Positions 44,893-54,580 are shown, counted from the first letter of the stretch. The stretch is 64,000 bases of DNA from Geovibrio thiophilus (GCF_004087915.1 NZ_CP035108.1:248001-312000), one strand, 5' to 3'. The notes: generated by a model not told the origin, from the sequence alone. Program-made: numbers and translations.

Positions 44893-45018
44893 ATGGACAA
44901 CTGTGCAGGAATAAAAAAAGATGTTTACGGCAGAATAGTTCATTGTTCCATAGAATATACTATATACTCGTTTCTTAAGGCATACATGCCTGATTGCACC
45001 AAGTCAGCACAATTTTGA
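44893..45018 (+). CDS. Possible small protein, 41 residues
   Basis: The frame begins MDNCAGIKKDVYGRIVHCSI and ends MPDCTKSAQF. It has three Cys and aggga before the ATG. It fills the 149-nt gap between the radical SAM and FkbM genes. No relative is recognised; it may be a gene remnant. Confidence 0.35.
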   Translation: MDNCAGIKKDVYGRIVHCSIEYTIYSFLKAYMPDCTKSAQF

Positions 45019-45031
45019 GCGGGAGAGAAAA

Positions 45032-45757
45032 ATGTTTAAACGTAACGGTCTTTTATCAGTGCTTACCCATATAAAAAATAAGGGTGTAAATCCTCAGACG
45101 GTTATAGATGTGGGAGTGGCATACGGAACAAACGGACTGTACGGAGTCTTTGACTCTGTACGTTATCTTATGGTAGAGCCGCTGGAGGAGTACAAAGGGG
45201 TTCTGGATAAAATTGTATCTGAATATCCGGCAGTTTACACATTGTCTGCTGCCGGGAGCAGAGAAGGAAGCGTTACAATGAATGTGCATCCTGATATGAG
45301 TGGCTCATCTGTTTTGAAGGAGTCTGAGGGAGCTCATGTAGATGGGGTGGAAAGAACCGTTCCGGTGGTGACCTTGGACGGTGAAACTGAAAAATACGGT
45401 CTTAAGGGACCGTTTGTAATAAAGATCGATGTTCAGGGTTTTGAGCTTGAAGTGCTTAAAGGTGCAGAGAAAATTCTTAAAGAGACTGAAATCGTGATTA
45501 TGGAGGTCTCTTTATTTCAGTTTTATAAAGAATCGCCAACATTTTTTGATGTGGTCGCATTTATGAATGAAAGAAATTTTTCTGTTTACGATATTTTCGG
45601 AGCCACATACAGGCCTCTGGATGATGCTCTGGGACAGGTTGATCTTGTTTTTGTCGCAAATGGAAGCGTATTGAGAGAAACACACCACTATGCATCCTTT
45701 GAACAACGCAAGACATTGACTGCCGAAAGAGTAAGAAAACTTAATCCAAATATATAA
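45032..45757 (+). CDS. FkbM-family SAM methyltransferase
   Basis: 241 residues. TVIDVGVAYGTNGLY is the SAM loop, LMVEPLEEY the acidic loop, and FVIKIDVQGFELEVLKGAEKIL the FkbM signature. The family O-methylates glycan hydroxyls. GGGAG before the ATG. From here to about 51.3 kb base use looks more AT-rich than in the flanks. Confidence 0.88.
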   Translation: MFKRNGLLSVLTHIKNKGVNPQTVIDVGVAYGTNGLYGVFDSVRYLMVEPLEEYKGVLDKIVSEYPAVYTLSAAGSREGSVTMNVHPDMSGSSVLKESEGAHVDGVERTVPVVTLDGETEKYGLKGPFVIKIDVQGFELEVLKGAEKILKETEIVIMEVSLFQFYKESPTFFDVVAFMNERNFSVYDIFGATYRPLDDALGQVDLVFVANGSVLRETHHYASFEQRKTLTAERVRKLNPNI

Positions 45758-45770
45758 AAAGGTTTGATAT

Positions 45771-46631
45771 ATGGACAGAGCAACAGCATTGATCAGAGAA
45801 AAAATTAAGAAATGTGACGGCATAGATGAAAAGCTCTCCGTTCTCAAGGGAGCATACACCGGAAAAACGGCGTACATTCTGACCTGCGGGCCCTCTTTCG
45901 GGAACTACACTGCTGATTACCTTCGCAAGAGGCTAAAAGACGAACTCGTTGTCTCTGTGAAACAAACTTATGATACTGTTGGGAATATTGCTGATTTTCA
46001 TTTGCTAAACTCATGGAATTATAAAAAATATGACTATGCAGAACCGCGCCCAATTTTGCTGGCGGAAAAGCATCCTGTAGACCCGGAGACCCCTTTTTTA
46101 TTACCTGATCTTCTTTTCCCCCTGATTAATGCTGGTAGCGATTTGCCTCTTGAAGAAAAACTCCAGAAGAGACTGTGCGTTGCACAGAATTTTGAAGACT
46201 ACCTGTTTGAAAAAACAATAAACCGCCCTCTTGGTCCCGGAATTGTCTATGAATTGGGTTTTTATCTGGCTGTCCATTTGGGAGTCAGTAAAATCATCAT
46301 TGCCGGCTGGGACATAGGTATACCTGATTCGCAGATAATGCCCCATTTCTACAAAGAGGGTGAACACCTGATGCTCAATAAACTGCCATCAAATTTACTG
46401 AGAAAAGGTAAGCTCGTGACTTTGCAGCCCGGCGGAAAGAGCATTGTCAGAGATCTGGAAGATTCGGATCTTAAACTGATAAATACTCCCGGTTTTTATG
46501 ATGATGAAGTGGAGAAAATTGCGGCCTCAACATCAGCGATGTATAAATGGCTTCTTTCAAAGGGTATTGAGCTTGAAATAGTTTCAGACCGCTCCCTTGC
46601 TTCTGATGAAATTCCGAGAAGTTTGCTTTAA
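45771..46631 (+). CDS. DUF115/sialyltransferase-like glycan protein
   Basis: 286 residues. TAYILTCGPSFGNYTADYL near residue 33 matches the GxGPS loop of DUF115 motility-accessory-factor and CstI-like sialyltransferase proteins. The C-terminal half has GVSKIIIAGWDIGIP, the equivalent of the second conserved region. It probably transfers a CMP-activated sugar, or is related to such enzymes; the acceptor is not known. Another DUF115 protein is encoded at 55966. Confidence 0.6.
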   Translation: MDRATALIREKIKKCDGIDEKLSVLKGAYTGKTAYILTCGPSFGNYTADYLRKRLKDELVVSVKQTYDTVGNIADFHLLNSWNYKKYDYAEPRPILLAEKHPVDPETPFLLPDLLFPLINAGSDLPLEEKLQKRLCVAQNFEDYLFEKTINRPLGPGIVYELGFYLAVHLGVSKIIIAGWDIGIPDSQIMPHFYKEGEHLMLNKLPSNLLRKGKLVTLQPGGKSIVRDLEDSDLKLINTPGFYDDEVEKIAASTSAMYKWLLSKGIELEIVSDRSLASDEIPRSLL

Positions 46632-46652
46632 TTATTCGGAGAGTGTTTTCTG

Positions 46653-47786
46653 ATGACTGACAGCCCCTTTATTTCCGTTCTTATCAACAACTACAACTAC
46701 GGTCGCTTCATCACTCAGTGCGTGGAGAGCGTACTGAACCAGACTTACGGTAATTTTGAGCTTATAATTGTGGATGACGGTTCAAAAGATGATTCAGTAA
46801 GCGTGATAGATTCCTTCTCTGATCCGCGCATAATAAAGATATTCAAGAAAAACGGCGGACAGGCCTCTGCCTTTAACGCAGGCTTTGAGGCATCAAGGGG
46901 CGATATAATCGCCTTCTTAGACAGTGATGACTGGTGGATGCCCCACAAGCTTGAGACAATTGTTAAATGGGACAGGCTGTTGGATGGAAATTACGCTTTC
47001 CTTCAGCATATGGTGGATGTATGGGAAGATGGAAAAGTTTCTCCGCTGTACCCGACACTCTATTCGGGAAATATTCTTAATCATTATATAGAGAAAAGAG
47101 AACCTGTGCATTTTGTAGGTACATCAGGACTCTGTTTCAGAAGGGAGATTCTGAATAAGGTTATGCCTGTGCCTCCGCAGTTCAGAATCAGCGCAGACGG
47201 ATTTCTCACCCGTGCCAGTATTTTTTTCGGAAATGTCGTCTCTATACCGGAATCTCTGGGCTATTACCGCAAGCATTCCAATGCCGTGTTCGGAAATACA
47301 GACCATAACAGAAATAATTTCAGAGAGAATATTCTTTTTCCGTTACTAAATGAATTCTATAAAAAAGAATGTATTGATTATCGATTCGGAGAACAGATGC
47401 TCCCGAAAAACACTGAGGCTGTATTTTACCCGGCTTTTCTGCGGCTTATGCTGAAGCTCAGACTGGATAAAATAACCGAAACTTATCCGAGAATTGCAAT
47501 ATTCGGTGCAGGGCGTCATACCGAGTGGCTCAGCGAATTCATTCCCGATTATAAAAAAGAGCATATAGCTGCGGTTTTGGACGATTATCCTGATGAAACG
47601 AAGATTTTCTGGGGGCTTACTCCGGTGAAGGCTTCTGAGTGGAACGCCGCACAGGCGGATGCCATAATCCTTTCGTCCGACTGCAAGCAGGATTTTTTTG
47701 CAAAAAGGTGTAAAGAACTGTATGGGGATTCTCTGCCGCTGCTAGATTTATACGATGGTCTGTCCCAAGGACCATACCCGAAATAA
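46653..47786 (+). CDS. GT2 glycosyltransferase with C-terminal FGAGRHTEW module
   Basis: 377 residues. The N-terminal GT-A domain is typical of family 2: ISVLINNYNYGRFITQCVES, IIVDDGSKDDS, GGQASAFNAGFE and the metal-binding FLDSDDW (DxD). Residues ~275-377 form a separate Rossmann-like domain: IAIFGAGRHTEWL, AAVLDDYPDETKIFWG, ADAIILSSDCKQ and PLLDLYDG. The same domain occurs in the next two larger proteins. The catalytic part should transfer a nucleotide-activated sugar in the cytosol; the module may bind a nucleotide or partner. Confidence 0.85.
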   Translation: MTDSPFISVLINNYNYGRFITQCVESVLNQTYGNFELIIVDDGSKDDSVSVIDSFSDPRIIKIFKKNGGQASAFNAGFEASRGDIIAFLDSDDWWMPHKLETIVKWDRLLDGNYAFLQHMVDVWEDGKVSPLYPTLYSGNILNHYIEKREPVHFVGTSGLCFRREILNKVMPVPPQFRISADGFLTRASIFFGNVVSIPESLGYYRKHSNAVFGNTDHNRNNFRENILFPLLNEFYKKECIDYRFGEQMLPKNTEAVFYPAFLRLMLKLRLDKITETYPRIAIFGAGRHTEWLSEFIPDYKKEHIAAVLDDYPDETKIFWGLTPVKASEWNAAQADAIILSSDCKQDFFAKRCKELYGDSLPLLDLYDGLSQGPYPK

Positions 47787-47803
47787 ACTATGCCGGAGAC
47801 TTT

Positions 47804-50188
47804 ATGGCAGATAAATCGATTTTTAACATAAAAAAACTGAGACAACCCTTCAGCAGCAGTGATCTTCGTGCGCCTGCCGCTATAGTTTCCTTAATGGAGA
47901 AGCACTTCGGGAATAAAAAGGTCAGGATACTTGAGATAGGCGTTTTTAAGGCAGGCCTGACCAAGGTATTTGCTGAATCATCCCTTAATATTGAAGCTTA
48001 CGATGGTGTTGACCCGTATCTTGGCTCTAAGGATGATCCTTATACCGGCTTGTACTGGGGAAATTCTTTAGAGGCCGGGTCGGTATATAAAAAAGCAAAA
48101 GAATACTACGATAACCAAGGATTCAGCCTTCATAGAATGACTTCTTCCGAGTATTTTGACAATTTTTTTGGCAAAAAGGAATATGATATTATTTATGTCG
48201 ATGGGGATCATCGGTTTGAGTATGCGCTTCAGAATTTTGGAGAGTTTGTATATATGCTCTCGGAAGGCGGAATTCTCCTCATGGATGACTATGCAAATGT
48301 TGGAACGCCGGAAGTTACAAAAGCAGTAAATGAGTTCATCCACAGTTACAGAGATGTTATCGCAAGTATAGGCTATTATCTAAACGAGTTTCAGAATCCG
48401 GGCAAATATGTTCCGGTGTCACAAACGACAGTTTACTTAACTGTAAACAAAAATCTCCTTGAATCACAGAAACCCATAAGCTCCAAGCGCTATTATCTAT
48501 CATCTTTTTTCAGGGATTTAACAGAGAATAAAGGCATCAGGCGATTGGCGATATTCGGTGCCGGAAGGCACACGGAATGGCTGGATAGACTCATGACATC
48601 ATCACTGAGACCGGATATCGTCGCGGTTCTGGATGACAATCCTGACGAAACAAAAATGTTTTTCGGGAAAAAAACCATGAAGGCGGAGCTTTTCAACCCT
48701 TCAGACGCTGATGCGCTTCTGCTTTCAACAGATGTAAACCAAGCAGTATTCAGGGAAAGATGCATCAGTCTTTACGGTGATGCACTGCCGCTGTTAAATT
48801 TATACGACGATTTCCCTCTGCCTCAGAAGAAACCTAAGCACCATTGGGTGGAATACAGCGGTGAGAAAAATACTTCCCCCGCTTTGCCCGCCCTGACAGA
48901 TTCATGCTCGGAAAGGATCATGTGGGCAGGTTTTTACAACAGATCATCAGATAAGAATATATTTATGGAATCTGTTATAAATCATTCTAAATCATCGCAT
49001 TACTTATTACTCAACTTAGCATTAAATTTTCCGGATATAGCCTTACCCAATGCTTTTGTATTTAATGCGCCTGAAGCTGTGATAAAGTGTACTGAGCGAA
49101 GCTCAACTGTAAATCTTCCTGAAAACAGGAATATCAGGTATACTCTTGAAACCTATGCTGTACATCTTAAATATACACTCGAAGAGAACCACGACATCAG
49201 TTATGAACAGGCGCTTTCCGCTGTCGGACAAATGTACAGCTATGCGCTTAATATGCTGGAAAGCTATAAACCTGATATAGCAGTTATATGGAATGAGTTT
49301 CATCCTCTCTTCAAAGTAGCGAAACTAGCCTGTGATTTTACCGGTACAAAAACTGTCTATATGGAATTTGGCTGCCTGCCCGGAACTTTTCAATTTGATA
49401 TTAAGGGGCAGATGGGGGAAAGCTGGATAGCCCTTAACACTGAGGCTTTCAACAGCCTGCATGTAGATGAGGCTGACTGCATAAAAGCAGTTAAGGCTAT
49501 TGAATGTATAAAGAACACTGAAATGAACCGTGCGAAGCAGCCAAAAAGAGGTAGGCTCGGCAGGATGCTTGAAGGGATAGACAAAAAAATAGTTTTTGTC
49601 GCTGGTCATAATGATTACAGTTCCGGAATGTTCCCTTATGACATAGCTGCGTCCACGTTCCATTCCCCTTTTTACAGCAGTTCAGCCCATCTGTTTGAAG
49701 ATATGGCGCAAAGAGCGGATTTGAACGGATGGTTCATGGTATTTAAGCCTCATCCTTATGCCAAAAGTTACCTGCCTGAGTTACTCAGGACTGAGCATTA
49801 CATCATAGTTGATGATGTAAATGTGGAAGAATGTATTGATATTGCAGATGTCACGTTGACTGTTCTGTCGCAGATATCATATATGGCGTTGACCAGAGGG
49901 AAGCCTGTGGTTATGACAGGTTATAACCAGCTTAGGGATAAGGGCTGCTGTTACGAGGCATTCAGGACTGAAGATATTAACAGTGCCATTAACAGCGCCC
50001 TGATATACGGTTTTACAGATTTAATGAAGGAAAACTGGATAAAACATGCGGCGAGACTTCTGAAGTATTGCCTGTACTCTGATAATGAAGCATTATATGC
50101 TCTGCCCTCTGAAATATTTGCGAAGAGAATTCAGGCTCTTGCCCGACATAAAATGACCGATATTGAAATCATTAAACAAGAAATATAA
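47804..50188 (+). CDS. Three-domain protein: methyltransferase, FGAGRHTEW module, capsule-type GT-B region
   Basis: 794 residues. Residues 1-220 are a class I methyltransferase (KVRILEIGVFKAGLTKVFAE; YDIIYVDGDHRFEYAL; ILLMDDYAN), near-identical in plan to the protein at 50274. Residues ~245-345 are the shared module (IFGAGRHTEWLDRL, VAVLDDNPDETKMFFG, PLLNLYDD). Residues ~370-790 resemble KpsC/KpsS-like capsule glycosyltransferases: MVFKPHPYAKSYLPELL and DVTLTVLSQISYMALTRGKPV. GGAG precedes the ATG. The protein probably couples sugar methylation and transfer. Confidence 0.78.
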   Translation: MADKSIFNIKKLRQPFSSSDLRAPAAIVSLMEKHFGNKKVRILEIGVFKAGLTKVFAESSLNIEAYDGVDPYLGSKDDPYTGLYWGNSLEAGSVYKKAKEYYDNQGFSLHRMTSSEYFDNFFGKKEYDIIYVDGDHRFEYALQNFGEFVYMLSEGGILLMDDYANVGTPEVTKAVNEFIHSYRDVIASIGYYLNEFQNPGKYVPVSQTTVYLTVNKNLLESQKPISSKRYYLSSFFRDLTENKGIRRLAIFGAGRHTEWLDRLMTSSLRPDIVAVLDDNPDETKMFFGKKTMKAELFNPSDADALLLSTDVNQAVFRERCISLYGDALPLLNLYDDFPLPQKKPKHHWVEYSGEKNTSPALPALTDSCSERIMWAGFYNRSSDKNIFMESVINHSKSSHYLLLNLALNFPDIALPNAFVFNAPEAVIKCTERSSTVNLPENRNIRYTLETYAVHLKYTLEENHDISYEQALSAVGQMYSYALNMLESYKPDIAVIWNEFHPLFKVAKLACDFTGTKTVYMEFGCLPGTFQFDIKGQMGESWIALNTEAFNSLHVDEADCIKAVKAIECIKNTEMNRAKQPKRGRLGRMLEGIDKKIVFVAGHNDYSSGMFPYDIAASTFHSPFYSSSAHLFEDMAQRADLNGWFMVFKPHPYAKSYLPELLRTEHYIIVDDVNVEECIDIADVTLTVLSQISYMALTRGKPVVMTGYNQLRDKGCCYEAFRTEDINSAINSALIYGFTDLMKENWIKHAARLLKYCLYSDNEALYALPSEIFAKRIQALARHKMTDIEIIKQEI

Positions 50189-50224
50189 CATTACTTTGAG
50201 GCAATAAAAAAAGGAGCCGATATA

Positions 50225-50281
50225 ATGAATAGCTTCACCTTTGAAAATTCGCCGTTCCTGAAGTTGAATGTATATGTTTGA
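50225..50281 (+). CDS. 18-residue leader peptide frame overlapping the next gene
   Basis: MNSFTFENSPFLKLNVYV with the strong ribosome site AAGGAG at the correct distance. Its stop codon (50279-50281) lies just inside the methyltransferase gene starting at 50274, which has no ribosome site of its own. This is a typical layout for translational coupling; a decayed gene start is the alternative. Confidence 0.45.
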   Translation: MNSFTFENSPFLKLNVYV

Positions 50282-51305
50282 TAAATCAATTTTTAATATA
50301 GAAGAACTCTGTTCTCCGTCAAAGCCTTCCGAAGGGGCACGGGCTCCGGCAGGAATAGTCTCAGTGATGGAGAAATACTTCAGAGGAAATGAAGTGCGAA
50401 TATTGGAAATAGGCGTTTTTAAGGCAGGGTTGACAAAGCTTTTTGCCAGTTCTTCCCTCAATATAATCAGCTATGACGGTGTTGATCCCTATCTTGGTTC
50501 AGATGCTGATCCGTACACCGGAGCATACTGGGATTCACCATCGGATGCTGATAAAATCTATTTATCTGCAAAGAAATACTATGACAGCAAAGGCTACAGT
50601 CTTCACCGGATGACATCTGCCGAATATTTTGATTTAGCATACAAAAGCAAAGAATACGACATCATATACGTGGACGGTGATCACCGGATGTATTACGCCA
50701 TGCAGGATATGGAAGAATACATTCATCTGTTGGCAGAAAACGGGATTATGCTTGTGGATGATTATGGTAATGTGGATACTCCCGAAGTTACTCATGCGCT
50801 GAACAGGTTTATAGACAACCGCAGAGACGTAATAAAGGAAATAGGTTATTACATCAGCCTTTTTCAGAATGTTGGCAAATATATACCCGTTTCACAGACA
50901 ACAGTGTACTTCACTGCTGATAAAGGCAGACTTAATAGCGGCTTTGTGTCCAAACGCTATAATGTTTCCGAAGCTTTGAAAAAGTTGGTGAATGAGGACA
51001 GGATAAAAAGGATAGCACTGTTCGGTGCCGGCAGACATACCGAATGGATGTGTGAAGTGTTCGGAAGACTGAAAAAACCGCATATAACGGCGGTTTTGGA
51101 CGATTATCCTGATAAAACGAAGATCTTCTGGGGACATGCTCCGATGAAAGCTTCTGAGTGGGACACCACACAGGCGGATGCCATAATCCTTTCTTCCGAC
51201 TGCAAGCAGGAAATGATGAGAGAAAGATGCAGGGAACTCTTCGGGGATGCTTTGCCGCTGATAGATTTATATGAAGGTCTGCCAGCAGGACCATTTCCTA
51301 AATAG
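50274..51305 (+). CDS. Methyltransferase with C-terminal FGAGRHTEW module
   Basis: 343 residues. N-terminal class I methyltransferase (VRILEIGVFKAGLTKLFAS, YDIIYVDGDHRMYYAM, GIMLVDDYGNV), a close paralogue of residues 1-220 of the protein at 47804. The C-terminal ~100 residues are the shared module (IALFGAGRHTEWM, TAVLDDYPDKTKIFWG, PLIDLYEG). I chose ATG 50274 because MFDKSIFNIEEL aligns with MADKSIFNIKKL of the paralogue; ATG 50268 is two codons upstream in the same frame. Confidence 0.82.
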   Translation: MFDKSIFNIEELCSPSKPSEGARAPAGIVSVMEKYFRGNEVRILEIGVFKAGLTKLFASSSLNIISYDGVDPYLGSDADPYTGAYWDSPSDADKIYLSAKKYYDSKGYSLHRMTSAEYFDLAYKSKEYDIIYVDGDHRMYYAMQDMEEYIHLLAENGIMLVDDYGNVDTPEVTHALNRFIDNRRDVIKEIGYYISLFQNVGKYIPVSQTTVYFTADKGRLNSGFVSKRYNVSEALKKLVNEDRIKRIALFGAGRHTEWMCEVFGRLKKPHITAVLDDYPDKTKIFWGHAPMKASEWDTTQADAIILSSDCKQEMMRERCRELFGDALPLIDLYEGLPAGPFPK

Positions 51306-51329
51306 AATGAAAGAGTTTGAGGTGTATAG

Positions 51330-52034
51330 ATGACTGGTGATAAAGCTTGTAAGGAGGGCGGCTTCTGCCCCGTATGCGATTCGTGCGTAAGCGAGTGGTT
51401 GCCGCTGAACCGTCTTGTAGGCGATGGAGTTTACCGAAAAGAGCCGGAAGGAAGACTTTGTCCTGTGTGCGCCTCTTTTGAGCGAACACGCCACTTCTGG
51501 ATGTATATAGAGAAGGCAGAGATACTCAAAGAAAATACACGTATGCTCCATGTCGCTCCTGAAAAGGGACTTGAGGCGAAGCTGCGCCCCATGCTGGGGA
51601 AAAACTATATAACAGCTGACCTGCTTAAGAAGAATGTGGATTATAACGTTGACTTGACGGATCTTCCCTTTGCGGACAATTCTTTCGATTTTATCTACTG
51701 CAGCAATGTCTTGGAGCATATTCACAATGATGCCAAGGCTATGAGTGAGCTTTACAGGGTTCTGGAGGAAGGCGGAATGGCGTATATTCATGTTCCTATA
51801 GATGGGGTGGTCACGCAGTACGACCCCTCTATCACATCGCCGGAGGAACGGATGAGGCTTTACGGTCAGGCTCAACATGTGCGCATGTACGGAAGGGATA
51901 TTTCTGTTTCTCTCACAAGAGCCGGCTTCAAGGTGGAGGAGCTTATAATGCCCGATTTTCTGGACATAGATGCGGATTTGCAGAGATACTACAACTGCGC
52001 CAAGCGTGAAATGGTTCATTTCTGCTATAAATAA
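51330..52034 (+). CDS. Class I methyltransferase with N-terminal zinc-ribbon-like segment
   Basis: 234 residues. Two CPVC pairs (GFCPVCDSC and RLCPVCASFERTRHFW) near the N-terminus suggest a zinc ribbon. The methyltransferase_11 core follows: MLHVAPEKGLEAKL, LPFADNSFDFIYCSNVLEHI, LYRVLEEGGMAYIHVP. This type is common in surface-polysaccharide clusters. GAGGTG lies before the ATG. Confidence 0.85.
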   Translation: MTGDKACKEGGFCPVCDSCVSEWLPLNRLVGDGVYRKEPEGRLCPVCASFERTRHFWMYIEKAEILKENTRMLHVAPEKGLEAKLRPMLGKNYITADLLKKNVDYNVDLTDLPFADNSFDFIYCSNVLEHIHNDAKAMSELYRVLEEGGMAYIHVPIDGVVTQYDPSITSPEERMRLYGQAQHVRMYGRDISVSLTRAGFKVEELIMPDFLDIDADLQRYYNCAKREMVHFCYK

Positions 52035-52054
52035 CATGCCGAAAAGGAGCTGAA

Positions 52055-52651
52055 ATGAACAGAAACTACGCAGAAAGCTATATAAAAAAACTGACCGCCC
52101 TTCTGGAAAATACTGATACGGAAGCGGTTAACAGAATAATTGAACTCCTTGAAGAGCTCGACCCCTTTGAAAACACCGTCTATTTCATGGGCAACGGCGG
52201 GAGCGCCGCCACAGCTTCTCATTTTGCAACGGATCTAGGCGTGGGGCTGAAGCTCAGGGGCATAAAAAATTTCAGCGTCATCTGCCTTTCCGATAATATT
52301 CCGGCGGTTACGGCTATTTCAAATGATGTGGGCTACGACAACATATTCTACGCCCAGCTAAAAAACCGCCTTAAAAAAGGAGATGTGCTGGTAGCCATCT
52401 CCGCCAGCGGCAATTCCCCGAACATAGTAAAGGCAGCCGAATACGCCAAAAAGACCGGGACAAGAATAATAGGCTGCACAGGGTTTGACGGCGGAAAGCT
52501 CAGAGAACTCTCCGACATAAATTTTCACGTACAGACTGAAAAAGGCGAATACGGGCTTGTGGAAGACATGCACATGATACTCGATCATATAATTTATTCC
52601 TACTTTGTGGCAACAAAGGAAGGGGCATCCACAAAGTATACTCTGGAGTAG
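52055..52651 (+). CDS. gmhA: SIS-domain phosphosugar isomerase, GmhA-like
   Basis: 198 residues. YFMGNGGSAATASHFATDL and ISASGNSPNIVKA are the GmhA SIS signatures, with the C-terminal EDMHMILDHII. GmhA makes D-glycero-D-manno-heptose-7-phosphate from sedoheptulose-7-phosphate. Here it begins a tightly packed set of sugar-nucleotide genes, so it may provide a heptose or similar phosphosugar for the island. AAGGAG precedes the ATG. Confidence 0.83.
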   Translation: MNRNYAESYIKKLTALLENTDTEAVNRIIELLEELDPFENTVYFMGNGGSAATASHFATDLGVGLKLRGIKNFSVICLSDNIPAVTAISNDVGYDNIFYAQLKNRLKKGDVLVAISASGNSPNIVKAAEYAKKTGTRIIGCTGFDGGKLRELSDINFHVQTEKGEYGLVEDMHMILDHIIYSYFVATKEGASTKYTLE

Positions 52652-52653
52652 TG

Positions 52654-53661
52654 ATGATAAAAGCGGGCATGGCAGGATTCGGCAAAATGGGCAGAATAAG
52701 GGCGGCTGAGATAGCGAAAAGTCCGGTGATAAACCTCACCGCCGTTTATGATATAGATAAAAATATTCTCCCGGCGGACGTGCACATCTGTGATAATTTC
52801 GATCGCCTGCTGGAGCAGGATATAGACTCGGTTTTCATCTGCACCTACAATAACGTGACAGCGGAATACACCAAAAAGGCGCTGCTTGCCGGAAAGCATG
52901 TTTTCTGCGAAAAACCTCCGGCGACAACCTATTCTGAACTGAAAGAGGTGGAGGAGGTTGCGAAAAGCTCCGGTCTCGTGCTGAAATACGGATTTAACCA
53001 CCGTTTTCACTATTCTGTCATAAAAGCGAAGGAGATCATAGATTCCGGCAGCTACGGGCGGATTCTCTGGATGCGCGGTGTTTACGGCAAGGCGGGCAGC
53101 ATAGACTATGACAAAAACTGGCGCAACTACCGCAAATACAGCGGCGGCGGAATCCTCATAGATCAGGGCATACACATGCTTGACTTGATGCTTCACTTCG
53201 CCGGCGAGCCGTTCACGAGGATAAACAGCTTTGTCACCAGCCTTTACTGGAAGGTGGAGGCGGAGGACAACGCATTTGCCATAATGCAGACCGATAAAAA
53301 CGTAACAGCCATGCTCCACTCCTCTGCCACTCAGTGGCGGCATAAGTTCCTGCTTGAGATATGTCTTGAGGACGGTTTTGTGAATCTGGACGGTATTCTC
53401 TCCGCAACACGCAGCTATGCGCCCGAAAAGCTTGTCACCGGACGCAGGGAGTTTGAGGATGTCACCTTCGCCATGGGCAAGCCCAAAGAGGAGACCACAT
53501 GGTTTGAGTATGACGATTCGTGGAAGCTTGAACTTGAGGACTTTATAAGCGCAGTCACGGAGAGTGCTCCCCTTAAGCACGGCAGCATAGACGAGGCGCT
53601 GGGCGTTATGGAACTTGTGGACAGGATATACAGAAACTCAGGTGTATGTGATGCCCACTGA
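52654..53661 (+). CDS. Gfo/Idh/MocA-family sugar oxidoreductase
   Basis: 335 residues. Rossmann motif AGFGKMGRIRA, then VFCEKPPATTYSELKE with the family EKP Lys, and the GGGILIDQGIHMLDLMLHF motif with the catalytic His. These NAD(P)-dependent enzymes oxidise or reduce sugar carbons. GGAG precedes ATG 52654; a GTG one codon earlier is also possible. It overlaps the next gene by 11 nt. Confidence 0.88.
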   Translation: MIKAGMAGFGKMGRIRAAEIAKSPVINLTAVYDIDKNILPADVHICDNFDRLLEQDIDSVFICTYNNVTAEYTKKALLAGKHVFCEKPPATTYSELKEVEEVAKSSGLVLKYGFNHRFHYSVIKAKEIIDSGSYGRILWMRGVYGKAGSIDYDKNWRNYRKYSGGGILIDQGIHMLDLMLHFAGEPFTRINSFVTSLYWKVEAEDNAFAIMQTDKNVTAMLHSSATQWRHKFLLEICLEDGFVNLDGILSATRSYAPEKLVTGRREFEDVTFAMGKPKEETTWFEYDDSWKLELEDFISAVTESAPLKHGSIDEALGVMELVDRIYRNSGVCDAH

Positions 53662-54580
53662 GATAGGCGTTACAACTGTAGCTTTCAGCAAAAATGATTT
53701 CCTCCGCAGAAAAGCGGAGGAGATGTCCGGCGGGGTTATATTCAACCCATTCGGACGCAGACTGACATTTGATGAACTGACAGAGATTTACAGAGACTGT
53801 ACGGCGCTGATCGTCGGTCTGGATAAAATAAACGAAAAAACTCTTGCCGCCCTGCCGAAGCTTAAGGCAGTCGCCAAGTACGGCGTGGGGCTTGATAATA
53901 TAGACCTTGCCGCATGCGCGGAACACGGCGTACGGGTTTTCGGAGCGGAGGGCGTAAACAGGCGTTCCGTGGCGGAGCTTGTGCTGGGGTTCATGCTGGG
54001 GCATATGCGCAATATTTTTGCCTCATCCTTGAGAATGCGCGGCGGAGATTGGGTAAAAAACGGCGGGTGTGAGCTCTCCGGCAAAACAGTGGGGATGATA
54101 GGCACGGGGAACATCGGGCGTGAAGTCGTGATGCTGCTTAAGCCTTTCGGGTGCAGGATTCTCTGCAATGACATACTCCCGATTGATGACTTCTGCGCGG
54201 CAAACGGCGCGCAGCCAGCCTCAAAGAAGGAGATTTTCCGCAATGCTGACATAATAACCCTCCATGTGCCGCTGACGGCGGAAACAGAGCATATGATAAA
54301 CGAGCAGGCATTGCGGCTTATGAAGCCGTATGCCCTTTTGATAAACACTTCCCGCGGCGGCGTGGTTGACACGGATGCGGTGAAGACAGCGTTAAAGGAA
54401 AAACGCCTCGGCGGAGCCTGTTTTGATGTTTACGATACAGAGCCGTTTTATGATGAGGAGCTCTGCGGGATGGAAAACGTGGTCTGCACGCCGCACATAG
54501 GCGGCAACTCCGAAGAGGCTGTGAGGGCAATGGGCGAAGCGGCGCTGAGAGCTCTCCTGAACTGGTGCAGAGGTGTTTGA
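53651..54580 (+). CDS. D-isomer-specific 2-hydroxyacid dehydrogenase (SerA-like)
   Basis: 309 residues. Catalytic-domain start followed by KYGVGLDNIDLAACAEHGV, the NAD loop GMIGTGNIGREVVML, the Arg in INTSRGGVVD, Glu in YDTEPF and the HIGG His. It lacks the C-terminal ACT domain of full SerA. In this context it may oxidise a sugar-acid intermediate rather than 3-phosphoglycerate. AGGTG before ATG 53651. Confidence 0.85.
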   Translation: MPTEIGVTTVAFSKNDFLRRKAEEMSGGVIFNPFGRRLTFDELTEIYRDCTALIVGLDKINEKTLAALPKLKAVAKYGVGLDNIDLAACAEHGVRVFGAEGVNRRSVAELVLGFMLGHMRNIFASSLRMRGGDWVKNGGCELSGKTVGMIGTGNIGREVVMLLKPFGCRILCNDILPIDDFCAANGAQPASKKEIFRNADIITLHVPLTAETEHMINEQALRLMKPYALLINTSRGGVVDTDAVKTALKEKRLGGACFDVYDTEPFYDEELCGMENVVCTPHIGGNSEEAVRAMGEAALRALLNWCRGV

